Shown: positions 46,930 to 55,950, counted from the stretch's first letter. The stretch is 64,000 bases of DNA from Protula sp. h YS-2021 (GCA_949752745.1 OX457031.1:8221328-8285327); one strand, 5' to 3'. Program-made: numbers and translations. Notes: generated from the sequence alone by a model not told the origin.

Positions 46930-48010
46930 CCTATACTCTCTCCTGATTTTCGTTAATTCTCAAACAATCTGTTATTAGCAGTTCCAGACTTTAATTTCCC
47001 CAAGAAGCGATTCCTGAGCTCAAAAATTGTGTTATTACTATTGATATCAATAATTCAATTTTTCATTTTAATTTAAATTTTAATACAAATGTGTGCCTCC
47101 CTTAAGATTTCAGTTTGTTTTAAAATTGATTTTTGATCTCAAAAATAATTTTTTATCATCTAAAATTCAGTTATTGATAGCAAAATTAATGAGATCTATG
47201 GAATGCCATTTCAACATTTAATGCTAATTTTTGATATCAAAATATAACTAAAATATGGAATGCTTATTTTTGATATTAAAATATATAATTAAAGATAGCA
47301 ATAAATTAATGTAGATCTCAATAATTTATATTTTGCTATCAATAATTGAATTTTAGATGACAAAAATGTATTTCTGAGATCAAAAAATCAACTTTACAAA
47401 CTGAAAAATCTTAAGGGAGACACACATTTAAATAAAATTTAGCGAATCGTCAATTACATTTTGCAGATGTAAATCTGAATTATTGATATCAATAATAACA
47501 ACACAATTTTTGATCCCAAGAATTGCTCCTTTTTTTGTTTTTTACAGTCAAATATTGAAGAAAGATTCTGTATACAAGGACTAGTCATTATTTATTTACA
47601 GATGTGAGTTTCTGAATTTCTTATTTAAAAAATAGATTGATATTTTGATATCAAAAATCAATTTTTGAGAACAAAAAATCGCTTGCAGATTTCAAAATAA
47701 AAATTAAAAAAGTATCTGTCTGAAATAATGATATCTGAAATAAATTCTTGATATCAATAAAAAAATGAATTATTGAACTCAAAATTAATATTTTGCTCTC
47801 AAATATTTCATTTTTGCTATCAAGAATTGAATTTTTGATCTCAGAAAATCAATTTTAGATATAATTAAATCATTTTTATATCAAATATTTCTTGATATGA
47901 AAAGTTATTTTTGAGATCAAGAATGCATTTCGAGAGATCAAAAATACAATTACAGATAGCAAAAATTAATTCTTAATATCAAAATATGTATTTTGAGCTC
48001 ACATCAAATG
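46930..48010. repeat. AT-rich zone of degenerate palindromes
   Basis: Over about 1.1 kb, motifs of the form tttttgatatcaaaaatt recur with varied spacing (ttgatatcaataat, ttttgatctcaaaaat, tttgatagcaaaatt). They often read the same on both strands. A smaller piece of the same type lies at 20540-20700. Confidence 0.7.
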
Positions 48011-48092
48011 TTATATCGCTTACAGCCATTTCAAAAATGTGCACAAAAAATCTCATTAATAAGGCTAGAAGTAAATGCAAGAGAAGTAGATG

Positions 48093-48178
48093 ATAAATAA
48101 GAGAATGACCCCAGAGAATGACCCCACTAGTGGGGTCATTCTCTGGGGTCATTCTCTGGGGTCATTCTCTTATTTATT
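48093..48178. repeat. Large palindrome of agagaatgacccc units
   Basis: Left arm aaataagagaatgacccc agagaatgacccc and right arm ggggtcattctct (three copies) then tcttattt meet at an ACTAGT centre (48126-48131). The right arm has one extra unit. Confidence 0.8.
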
Positions 48179-48420
48179 CTGAGGTGATTCTCTTGTAAGA
48201 GTTCTGCCCCAGAGCCCATGTTTCATAGAGGAACGCCTGGTAGTCGACATATACCTCTTCCCATAAATCAGCATCCTTCTTTGAGAAATGATAAGCCGCC
48301 AGGCGTTCCTCAGTGAAAAATTCTTTCTTAAACTGCATATTATTTTTTCGACACGTCTGCTCTCTACAAAAAGTTCGAAAGCTCTGCAGGCGGAGATGAC
48401 GAAATGTGTGTATGTGACGA
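48174..48420 (-). other. Possible coding fragment of unknown identity
   Basis: A minus-strand open frame ends at 48174. Its last 55 or so residues (from MQFKKEFFTEERLAAYHF to GQNSYKRITSE) look non-repetitive and protein-like, unlike the repeat-derived frame upstream. It could be the end of a gene flanking or inside the Polinton left arm, or chance. No homology is recognised. Confidence 0.25.
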
Positions 48421-48424
48421 AATG

Positions 48425-48992
48425 ATGTGTGAAACGTCAGACCACCCCCCCACCCCTCCTTGTCAATACACAGAGTATTGACGACCACCCCCCCACCCCT
48501 CCCCCAAGAATCTGTGTTGCCGACCACCCCCCCCCACCCCTCCCCTAGAACAGAGTAACAGAGTAACAGAGTATTACTATTTGCATAAAACAACTCCCAA
48601 ACAAAAAGTAAACTTATGTTAGTATGTTTAAAGCATTTTTCCACACATTTTTCTTGACGAAATGGATGGTTGTATAAACGAAACGCCATTTGTGCAGTTG
48701 TTAGGGTGATTACGAGATTGGAAATAACGACTTCCGCTGAAGCGTTGATGAAGCGCTGATGAAGCGTTGAAGTGTATAACCCCCCTCCCTCCCCAAATTG
48801 AAAAAAAAAGCTCACGTGAGTGTCTCGAGTGAAAAGGTGTGTGCCGTGCCGAGACGGGGTGGGGTGTGTGGTGTGTGGAGAGACAGAGACAGAGAGAGTT
48901 TTTTTTGAAAGAAGGCGTGAGTGTCTCGAATGAAAGGGGGTGTGTACGCCGAGACGGGGTGGGGGGTGTGTGTGGAGAGAGACAGAGACAGA

Positions 48993-49024
<32 letters not shown>

Positions 49025-50505
49025 GAAAGAAGGCGTGAGTGTCTCGAGTGAAAGGGGGTGTGTACGCCGAGACGGGTGCCGCATTGCAAAGCACGTCAGA
49101 CCACCCCCCCACCCCTCCCCCAAGAATCTCCGAGACGTCTCGAGTGAAAGGGTGTGTGTGCGCCGAGACGGGTGCCGTATTGTTGAAACGTCAGACCACC
49201 CCCCACCCCTCCCCCAAGAATCTCCGAGACGTCTCGAGTGAAAGGGGGTGTGTGTGCCGAGACGGGGTGGGGTGTGTGGAGAGACAGAGACAGAGAGTTT
49301 TTTTTTTTTTTGAAAGAAGGCGTGAGTGTCTCGAGTGAACGAGGGTGTGTACGCCGAGACGGGTGCCGCATTGTTGCATGCATTGCAAAGCACGTCCGTT
49401 GAAACGTCAGACCACCCCCCCACCCCTCCCCAAGCGAGAGACGAGAGAGTGTGACGAAAGAAAACGTCATATGATGCAAGGATGCTGCTGCATGGATTAC
49501 GATTGCGAGGGATTGCGAGCGAAAAGTGTGTTTCCGGTGGAAGGATTGGGAAAGGTTGTAGAATGGTGCAATGGTAGAATGGTATGGGGGGCTTGTGAAA
49601 AAAAAAAAAAAAAAAAGCCGAGACGTCTCGAGTGAAAGGGGGTGTGCCGTGCCGAGACGGTGTGGAGATAGAGTTTTAAAGCATTTCCCATTCTCATGCA
49701 TACTTTTCCAAACAGAGTTGTTCTCGAGTGAAGGAGGGTGTGTGTGCCGAGACGGGGTGTGGGGTGTGTGGGGTGTAGAGAGACAGAGACAGAGTTTTTT
49801 TTTTTGAAAGAAGGCGTGAGTGTCTCGAGTGAACGAGGGTGTGTACGCCGAGACGGGTGCCGCATTGTTGAAACGTCAGACCACCCCCCCCCCACCCCTC
49901 CCCCAAGAATCTCCGAGACGTCTCGAGTGAAAGGGGGTGTGTGTGCCGAGACGGGTGCCGCATTGCAAAGCATGTCAGACCACCCCCCCACCCCTCCCCA
50001 AGAATCTCCGAGACGTCTCGAGTGAAAGGGGGTGTGTGTGCCGAGACGGGTTCCGCAGTGCAAAGCATGTCAGACCACCCCCCACCCCTCCCCCAAGAAT
50101 CTCCGAGACGTCTCGAGTGAAAGGGGGTGTGTGCGCCGAGACGGGTGCCGCATTGTTGAAACGTCAGACCACCCCCCCACCCCTCCCCCAAAAAAAAAAA
50201 AAAAGTCGAGACGTCTCGAGTGAAAGAGGCTGCTTACGGGACACACTGGGGAAGAGTATGTACACAGCAGCAACACTTGCTTGACGTTTCGCGTTTTCGC
50301 CGTTGGCGTCTCGAGTGAAAGAGGCTGCTTACGGGACACACTGGGGGAAGAGTATGTACACAGCAGCAACACTTGCTTGAGTTTCGCGTTTTCGCCGTTG
50401 GCGTCTCGAGTGAAAGAGGCTTCTTACGGGACACACTGGGCCACTGGGAATCGCTACCAGTGCCACTTGCTTCACCGTCTCGTTTCGTTGACGTCTCGCT
50501 TGACT
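48425..50505. repeat. Repeat-rich left arm of the Polinton
   Basis: Irregular units of about 95-200 bp with tctcgagtgaaagggggtgt, gccgagacgggtgccgc, cgtcagaccacccccccacc and aagaatctccgagacgt, interrupted by T-runs and (ga)n. A further set at 50207-50440 has a unit of about 95 bp with gaaagaggctgcttacggga. Seven copies of the palindrome cgagacgtctcg occur. Position beside the first Polinton gene suggests terminal inverted repeat or subterminal sequence, but the matching right end is outside the window. Confidence 0.6.
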
Positions 50506-50520
50506 CAGCAGCGGATGGTT

Positions 50521-50535
50521 GGGTATAAAAGAGGG
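50521..50535 (+). promoter_or_regulatory. TATA promoter of the first Polinton gene
   Basis: gggtataaaagagg, with TATAAAA at 50524-50530, 62 bases before the ATG at 50592. The same extended box recurs at 52380 and, on the minus strand, near 59645 and 60466. Confidence 0.75.
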
Positions 50536-50591
50536 GAGGGGGTGTGTGTGGACCTCATCAGTACAGTGTAGCAGTGTACAGTGTAGCAGTC

Positions 50592-51344
50592 ATGGAGAAC
50601 AAGACAAGGAGCGCAACAAGCAACGCAGCGGCGGCAGGCAGGCAGGCAGCAGCGCAGCGCAGCGGCGGCGGCAGCCGGGGCGGCAGCGGCGGCGGCAGCC
50701 GGGGCGGCAGCGGCGGCAGCCAGGGCGGCGGCAGCAGCAGTTTTCAAATTAGTGCAAACTTAACCATTACTGTGGAGTCTGGACAATATGGATTATTTCT
50801 ACGCATCAAACGTGGAGAGAGATGGTGCGCTTATTCACCATCTTTGTGGAAGATTGTGTGTCAGAACGTGAAAAAATGCCGTGACATTGGCTTCAAACTA
50901 TACTTAACGGAAACAAAGTGGCTGGAAGTCATTCCAATCTTGGGCAAGCGCTATATAACTTTTGCACATACAACACTACTTCACGGGCAAGGATATACGC
51001 AGTACATCAACATGGATAATGGTGAATGGGAGACATTGCTTCAGGAGATGAATAACATTAACTCAGTCTTGTTACCATGTACGGAATGTCATGTCATAAC
51101 TCCTATCAAGCTGCAAAAGTATGATCGGATGAAGGTGTCAAAGTTATCCAAGAAAAGACAGGCTGAAATTCAGTTGGAGAATATGGATGTACAGAATCAA
51201 CTTGGACTTACGTGCGACTATTGCGGTGCTTGCGGATATATGGAGGATTATGATTGCCACTGCCACAAGTACAATTGCATGATGTGTGAACCAAACAACT
51301 TCTGCGGCAAGTGTGGAGTACTTAAGGTCTGTGAAGCACAGTAG
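50592..51344 (+). CDS. PC4-like protein with C-terminal zinc cluster (Polinton)
   Basis: 250 residues. The ATG at 50592 is the first after the TATA box. Residues 10-55 are Ala/Gly/Ser-rich and encoded by a ggcggcagc repeat. The middle has two units of a strand-rich segment ending in a helix with a conserved Trp: SPSLWKIVCQNV, then YINMDNGEWETLLQEMNNI. The second closely resembles the last strand and helix of PC4/Sub1 domains, which bind single-stranded DNA. The C-terminus has about ten Cys/His (CDYCGACG, CHCHKYNCMMC, CGKCGVLKVC), probably binding zinc. Related in its middle part to the minus-strand cluster at 59007-60398. A role in early transcription or replication is an inference. Confidence 0.65.
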   Translation: MENKTRSATSNAAAAGRQAAAQRSGGGSRGGSGGGSRGGSGGSQGGGSSSFQISANLTITVESGQYGLFLRIKRGERWCAYSPSLWKIVCQNVKKCRDIGFKLYLTETKWLEVIPILGKRYITFAHTTLLHGQGYTQYINMDNGEWETLLQEMNNINSVLLPCTECHVITPIKLQKYDRMKVSKLSKKRQAEIQLENMDVQNQLGLTCDYCGACGYMEDYDCHCHKYNCMMCEPNNFCGKCGVLKVCEAQ

Positions 51345-51378
51345 AAGCCCCCCACACCACACCACACACACTGCAAAG

Positions 51379-51708
51379 ATGGACGCATGTTTTAGAAAAG
51401 CTTATATTGACTTGATGATTGCTAAACTTGCTTGCTGCGGCACTCCAGACTATCAGCTTTATCACTTGGACGCTTACTGGGATGTTGTACATCACAGTCT
51501 CGATGTGACTGAACTCTATTCACGATTTCTTGGAGAATGTGCTACAATTGGACTCGAAGAAGATCTTGACTTTGACTTTGATTCTGCACTCTATTCTGCC
51601 CGCAATGATGTAGAAGCATATTACACCGTGGTGGATTATTTGAGAGATTGCTGTGGATTTGAGGAGGAGGAAGAAGAAGAAACCGAGCAGCCTTGTCAGC
51701 CTTGTCAG
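51379..51708 (+). CDS. Small acidic Polinton protein, exon 1
   Basis: ATG at 51379 opens 110 codons: an N-terminal helical, Cys/Tyr-rich region (MDACFRKAYIDLMIAKLACC) then a strongly acidic tail (EEEEEEETEQPCQPCQ). A perfect donor, CAG/gtaagc, follows at 51709 in phase 0. Unspliced, the frame would run into a low-complexity Ser/Thr/Leu stretch to 51837, which is the alternative reading. No homologue is recognised. Confidence 0.6.
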
Positions 51709-51910
51709 GTAAGCCAACCCCCCCCCTCCCTCCCCCTTTTAACACTAACAACTCTAACAACTCTAACTCAGCAGCGGCAGCACAGCAGCGCAGCAGCTAA
51801 CAATGTTTTTCTTGCTAGCAAATTTAATTTTATGTGAGTGGTTTCAACGTGAACAAAGAAAGAAGATGATAGAAGAAGTAGCAGATATATTAAAACATAT
51901 TTTATTGCAG

Positions 51911-51931
51911 GAGGAAGACATGTTAGAGTAA
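51911..51931 (+). CDS. Small acidic Polinton protein, exon 2
   Basis: After an acceptor (tattttattgcag, ends 51910) the phase-0 frame reads EEDMLE and stops at TAA, extending the acidic tail of exon 1. The predicted intron is 51709-51910, 202 bases. The match of donor, acceptor, phase and composition makes splicing likely. Confidence 0.6.
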   Translation, partial: EEDMLE

Positions 51932-51944
51932 ACCCAAAGTCAAC

Positions 51945-52571
51945 ATGGAGAATCTTGTACTATTAAGCGGTCACAAGGATGTTCTTTCCAACATGTTTCC
52001 AACACGCCTTGAAAAGTATGGACATACATTCAACTCGAGTGAAGCGTTGTATCAATACGAGAAAGCCGTGTTCCATCAGCGCCAAGATATTGCTTCAGCT
52101 ATTGTGTCATCCAGAAATGGATATGAAGCAAAACGTATCGCTAAAGTGATAAGGCCATGTCCTTTGTGGCATACAGTGAAGAGAAGCCAAATGCAAGAGG
52201 TGTTACAAGTCAAATGGAATCAGTGTGCATCGTTTCGAAACAAGTTAAAAGACTGTAAAGGTAAAACTTTAGTGGAAGCCACATATGATCCTTGGTGGGG
52301 AGCTGGTGTGAAACAAGTGTCAAGTGGATATCCCGGTCAGAATATCATGGGAAAGTTGTTGGAACTGTTGTGTGACGGGGGTATAAAAGAGACTGTGCCT
52401 CCAACATCATCTTACTTGCCGTCGTCGCCGCCGCCGTCGCCGCCTAGCCGCTCACTCAGCCGGCCGCCGTCGCCGCCTAGCCGCTCACTCAGCCGCTCAC
52501 CAGTCCGCTCACGGGTGTGGAGACGTGGAGAACCCCAGACTGAACTTGACAAACTTGTGACAAACTTGTGA
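51945..52571 (+). CDS. NADAR/YbiA-family protein (Polinton)
   Basis: 208 residues. Residues 5-145 match the NADAR (YbiA-like) fold: SNMFP at 15-19 after a GHKDVL start, SSEALYQYEKA at 31-41, an alternating helix with W75 and K79, and DPWWGAG at 115-121. NADAR proteins act on ADP-ribosylated substrates; some remove ADP-ribose from modified guanine. The remaining 60 residues are a repeated Ser/Pro/Arg tail (SPPSRSLSR twice), like a nuclear or nucleic-acid-binding tail. Starts 13 bases after the preceding stop. Countering host ADP-ribosylation is an inference from the family. Confidence 0.82.
   Translation: MENLVLLSGHKDVLSNMFPTRLEKYGHTFNSSEALYQYEKAVFHQRQDIASAIVSSRNGYEAKRIAKVIRPCPLWHTVKRSQMQEVLQVKWNQCASFRNKLKDCKGKTLVEATYDPWWGAGVKQVSSGYPGQNIMGKLLELLCDGGIKETVPPTSSYLPSSPPPSPPSRSLSRPPSPPSRSLSRSPVRSRVWRRGEPQTELDKLVTNL
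52380..52392 (+). promoter_or_regulatory. Internal TATA box
   Basis: ggtataaaagaga, TATAAAA at 52382-52388, inside the NADAR frame and 255 bases before the next ATG. The flanks match the promoter at 50521, so it may drive 52643 or a shorter product. Confidence 0.4.
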
Positions 52572-52605
52572 AGAGTGTGGGGAAGGTAGTGCTCTCTAAA
52601 GACTG

Positions 52606-52638
52606 AGAGCGCTAGAGCGCTAGAGCGCTAGAGCGCTG
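52606..52638. repeat. gagcgcta palindromic short repeat
   Basis: Four tandem copies of the 8-9 base unit (a)gagcgcta immediately before the ATG at 52643. agcgct is itself a palindrome. Confidence 0.8.
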
Positions 52639-52642
52639 TATC

Positions 52643-52975
52643 ATGGCGGACATGACACTGAGACAATATATTGTGCAAAAAGCTTATTGTGAAGAAATGT
52701 TATTAGCTGTTAAAAAGTTTGCCTGTTTAGTATGTCCTGCTTGCCAACTTGAAGAGTGTTCAGAACATACTTGTCATTTTGCATGTGTCTATACTTATTG
52801 GAATGAAGCTAAATATTATATTCATTTAGATAAAGTGTTAGAGAATGCAAATCAGCGTTGTGAGAAATATGGTGTAGATACGATAACACTTGATGAACTC
52901 AGTCATTGGCTAGTATTCATTGAAGATCAATGGTCTCCAGTGATTCACACCATTGTATCTATACTTGATTTGTAA
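52643..52975 (+). CDS. Unknown small Polinton protein
   Basis: 110 residues, predicted mostly helical, with a Cys-rich centre (FACLVCPACQLEECSEHTCHFAC). The C-terminal half (YWNEAKYYIHLDKVLEN then LDELSHWLVFIEDQW) has a loose resemblance in layout to the acidic protein at 51379. No known family recognised. Stop TAA is 30-40 bases before a combined TATA and poly(A) signal region. Confidence 0.6.
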   Translation: MADMTLRQYIVQKAYCEEMLLAVKKFACLVCPACQLEECSEHTCHFACVYTYWNEAKYYIHLDKVLENANQRCEKYGVDTITLDELSHWLVFIEDQWSPVIHTIVSILDL

Positions 52976-53005
52976 AAACTTGTGGAGTTAAGTTTGGTTG
53001 AGGGT

Positions 53006-53023
53006 TATAAAATATAAAATAAA
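53006..53023 (+). promoter_or_regulatory. TATA box of integrase gene with overlapping AATAAA
   Basis: tataaaatataaaataaa: TATAAAA at 53006-53012, and AATAAA at 53018-53023 that could end the upstream transcript. The integrase ATG is at 53065. Confidence 0.5.
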
Positions 53024-53064
53024 AAGCTGTTCTGTTGAGAAGGTGGTTTTCATTCGGTGTGACC

Positions 53065-54174
53065 ATGTCAACGACGTGGAAAGACTACTTGACCAATATG
53101 TACTTCAAACCTGGACAGCCCGGGGCATTTGCTGGTCCTTACAAACTATATCACATCTTAAGAAAACATGATCAACCCGTGACACAGTCGCAAGTGAAGA
53201 AATGGCTACAGGACCAAGATGCATTCAGTTTACTCCAACCTGTCAAATACAGGTTCAAAAGACAACGTGTGATTACACGAGGCATTGATGACATGTGGGA
53301 TGTGGATTTGGCTGATATGGGAAACATAGCTCCTTATAATGATGGCACACGCTTTTTACTCATTGTCATTGATGTGTTTTCCAAATATGTGTGGGTACAG
53401 CCAATCCCTAATAAATCACATACCAGCGTCATACAAGCCTTTCAAAAAATTTTTCATGACACACCCCGAAGGCCACGCACTCTAAGGTCCGATAAAGGCA
53501 CGGAATTTAAAAACAGATGGGTCAAAGCATTTTTGAAGAAAGAGGGCATTCATGCCTATACCACAAAGAATGAAACCAAAGCCAACTTTGCTGAGAGAGT
53601 CATTCGTACTCTAAAGGGGATGATGTATCGGTATTTTCTACATAATCAAACTTACCGTTACTTAGACATCCTTCCAGACTTGGTGTACAACTACAACCAT
53701 AGACCTCATGGCTCCCTCCCGAATAAGTATGCTCCAGCCGAGATTCGCAAAGACAACGAATCGAAAGTGTGGAAGTATATGTATGTCGACAAACTAAAAT
53801 TGAAACCGAAGAAGAAGAAGAAGAAGTACAAGTTCAACATTGGCGATTATGTGCGCATTTCCCACGTTAAATATGTGTTTCAACGGGATTATCACGTTAA
53901 ATGGACGCAAGAAGTCTTCATTGTCACACATCGTTGTAAGAAGCAGGGAATACATTTGTATCGTGTGAAAGACTTTTTAGACGAAGATATTGATGGGCAT
54001 TTCTATGAGGAAGAACTGCAGAAAGTGACCAAAGATATTGAATCTGTGTACAGAATTGAAAAAGTCTTGAAAACACGTAAAAGGCGAGGAGGTGTGAAAG
54101 AATTATTTGTCAAGTGGTTAGGTTGGCCAAACAAGTTTAACACTTGGATGAAAGAAACAGACATTCAACGATGA
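53065..54174 (+). CDS. INT: Polinton retroviral-type integrase with chromodomain
   Basis: 369 residues, inserts the element into host DNA. The rve catalytic core has Asp81 (DVDLADM), Asp143 (RSDKGTEF) and Glu177 (KANFAERVIRTLK); 33 residues lie between the last two. A zinc-binding-like N-terminus is not obvious. The C-terminal 45 residues form a chromodomain (YRIEKVLKTRK, then FVKWLGWPNKFNTWM), which usually directs insertion through histone contacts. ATG 53065 is chosen over upstream non-ATG codons. Its stop overlaps the ATPase start in ATGA. Confidence 0.95.
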   Translation: MSTTWKDYLTNMYFKPGQPGAFAGPYKLYHILRKHDQPVTQSQVKKWLQDQDAFSLLQPVKYRFKRQRVITRGIDDMWDVDLADMGNIAPYNDGTRFLLIVIDVFSKYVWVQPIPNKSHTSVIQAFQKIFHDTPRRPRTLRSDKGTEFKNRWVKAFLKKEGIHAYTTKNETKANFAERVIRTLKGMMYRYFLHNQTYRYLDILPDLVYNYNHRPHGSLPNKYAPAEIRKDNESKVWKYMYVDKLKLKPKKKKKKYKFNIGDYVRISHVKYVFQRDYHVKWTQEVFIVTHRCKKQGIHLYRVKDFLDEDIDGHFYEEELQKVTKDIESVYRIEKVLKTRKRRGGVKELFVKWLGWPNKFNTWMKETDIQR

Positions 54175-54830
54175 AGCATCCCTTTACATGCTTGGTCTCT
54201 GGACCTACAGGTAGTGGCAAGACGTCTCTGGTCAGGGAAATTCTCGAACAAAAGTTGATTCACCCCTCTCCGAAAAACATTTTATGGCTCTATGCAGCCG
54301 ATCAGCCCTTGTACAAGGGAATGAAAGGTGTGACATTTTACCAAGGCATTCCAGATGACATTGAAGAGCGTTTTAACCCGAAAAAACCAAACTTACTCAT
54401 CCTTGATGACTTGATGACCAAATGCCATAGCGATGAGCGTATGACACGTCTCTTTAGTGTGGGTAGCAGTCATCAAAATCTAAGTATCATCTTTATTGTG
54501 CATAATTTATTCCATCATGGGAAAGAGATGCGCAATATTAGTTTGAATACCCATTATATCATTTTGTTTAAAAATCCGAGAGACAGTCAGCAAGTCAGTA
54601 CATTGGCGCGGCAAATGTATCCTGGAAGAGCTCAATTTCTCATAGAAGCCTATCAAGATGCTACCAGCAAACCCCATGGTTATTTGTTCATTGACTTGAA
54701 GCCGAAGACGAATGATCAACTGCGTATTCGTACAGGCATTTTACCAAAAGATACACATTATATATATATTGATAAAGCAGTGTATGACCAAGAACCAAGT
54801 CATTTAACCATTCACAGTCAAGATGTCTAA
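54171..54830 (+). CDS. ATP: DNA-packaging ATPase (FtsK/HerA type)
   Basis: 219 residues. Walker A GPTGSGKTS at 11-19 and Walker B NLLILDDLM at 74-82, followed by a sensor-like segment (SIIFIVHNLFHHG). This is the A32-like genome-packaging ATPase conserved in Polintons and related viruses, which pumps DNA into capsids. The ATG at 54171 overlaps the integrase stop (ATGA). The end overlaps the next gene by 8 bases. Confidence 0.95.
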   Translation: MKHPFTCLVSGPTGSGKTSLVREILEQKLIHPSPKNILWLYAADQPLYKGMKGVTFYQGIPDDIEERFNPKKPNLLILDDLMTKCHSDERMTRLFSVGSSHQNLSIIFIVHNLFHHGKEMRNISLNTHYIILFKNPRDSQQVSTLARQMYPGRAQFLIEAYQDATSKPHGYLFIDLKPKTNDQLRIRTGILPKDTHYIYIDKAVYDQEPSHLTIHSQDV

Positions 54831-55149
54831 ACGCATTCGAACGAACCAGCCTTTCCTTCATTTGCTTGCACGTAGTGGGTCTAGACGGCGTAAATCCTTG
54901 CTACAGCAAGCTACGAAGGAGGAATTAACGAGCTTGTTTGAAATTTGTTTGAATATATTAAGGGGACATTTACCCTTAAGCTCAAAACGGTATAAGGTAT
55001 TCCAGCGTGAGCGTCATACCCTACGTACTCTGGCAGACAAGAAGATATCCCTTCGACGAAAAAAGAAGTTGGTGAATCAGAAAGGAGGATTCATTGGAGT
55101 GGTTGCTAGATTTGCATTGCCCTTGTTAGCCAAGCTGCTGTTGAAATGA
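54823..55149 (+). CDS. Small basic conserved Polinton protein
   Basis: 108 residues, highly basic, with a Lys/Arg-rich helix (LADKKISLRRKKKLVNQKGG) followed by a hydrophobic C-terminal segment (VARFALPLLAKLLL). This NQKGG-plus-hydrophobic-tail layout is common to small proteins encoded beside the ATPase in Polintons. A virion or membrane-active role is likely but unproven. Its stop overlaps the next ATG (ATGA). Confidence 0.75.
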   Translation: MSKRIRTNQPFLHLLARSGSRRRKSLLQQATKEELTSLFEICLNILRGHLPLSSKRYKVFQRERHTLRTLADKKISLRRKKKLVNQKGGFIGVVARFALPLLAKLLLK

Positions 55150-55724
55150 AGCATGCTATGAAAATGGTTCTCATTCCTGAACAGGAATACAAACTGTTAT
55201 TAGAAAAGAAGGGGAGAAAACATAGCATCAAAAGAAAAGTCAAGACACTTTTACGTGGGAAACGAACACGTGAAAAGGCTATGGAAATGTCTCAACTTTT
55301 TGGCCGTCATCTACGAACAAGTCAGTCCCAACAACAACCACCCTCACCACCACCACCACCACCACCACTAGAAAAGCGAGTGTTAAGTCATTTTCAACCT
55401 ATCTATCATGGAAAAGTGATACAACTTTTAGCAGAACTGAAGAAACATGGTACGACATGGACAGAGAAGGATGAACTTGTGTTGAAAACGGGCGATGTCA
55501 TTACAAATTCTAACATGATTGATTTGATGAAAGAAGCATTGGTGGCGACAAGAAGAAAAGACCGAAGACCCCCACCCCATGGCTGGCATCCGTTTATCCA
55601 GGAAATTGTCGATGCGAATATTCCAAAAACGACGTTTAGTAAAAAGACCACTCGTGAAGACATTGCCACAGAAATGAACCAGCGTCAGCAAAGACAGTTT
55701 CCTAAAGGATGGGAAAAGTTTTAA
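55146..55724 (+). CDS. Conserved Polinton protein, gsNiidL type
   Basis: 192 residues: MVLIPEQEYKLLL start, basic region, a Pro-rich linker at about 65-75 (ccaccacc repeats), then a conserved C-terminal part with ITNSNMIDLMKEAL and a PPHGWHPFIQEIVDANIP end. The 'SN-x-x-DL ... G-x-x-F ... N-x-P' pattern is shared by an uncharacterised protein family found in many Polintons, perhaps a structural protein. Starts in ATGA overlap with the preceding gene. Confidence 0.75.
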   Translation: MKHAMKMVLIPEQEYKLLLEKKGRKHSIKRKVKTLLRGKRTREKAMEMSQLFGRHLRTSQSQQQPPSPPPPPPPLEKRVLSHFQPIYHGKVIQLLAELKKHGTTWTEKDELVLKTGDVITNSNMIDLMKEALVATRRKDRRPPPHGWHPFIQEIVDANIPKTTFSKKTTREDIATEMNQRQQRQFPKGWEKF

Positions 55725-55942
55725 CAAAAGAGCTATGGTGTTGTGGTGGTGGTGGTGGTGGTGGCCAGGAAGAGACTATTCCCGCGACTATTCCCGTGAA
55801 GATCCGATGTACAAGTGCGTGTTGCGAAGGAGAAATAAAAGACCATGTGAATGAGGATGAGACTTGGTCGAATGGCGCGCGCTGTCCCGAGGTACCTGAT
55901 GAGGTATATAGGCAACGACGACGACGCACCCATACCATTTGA
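55709..55942 (+). CDS. Small Polinton protein, Gly run and Cys-rich
   Basis: 77 residues overlapping the preceding gene by 16 bases. It has a run of seven Gly encoded by (ggt)n, then EGEIKDHVNEDETWSNG and VPDEVYRQRRRRTHTI. The acidic centre and basic end look selected, and the frame ends just 8 bases before the minor capsid ATG, which supports a real gene. Function unknown. Confidence 0.5.
   Translation: MGKVLTKELWCCGGGGGGGQEETIPATIPVKIRCTSACCEGEIKDHVNEDETWSNGARCPEVPDEVYRQRRRRTHTI
55905..55910 (+). promoter_or_regulatory. Possible TATA box for the capsid genes
   Basis: gaggtatatagg, 40 bases before the minor capsid ATG. Confidence 0.35.
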
Positions 55943-55950
55943 CCACCACC

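Noticed and set aside
48812..50284. Several 100-200 codon frames in the Polinton left arm
   Set aside because: Encode repeated fragments such as TPFHSRRLGDSWG in several frames, all from the arm's tandem units. No family recognised.
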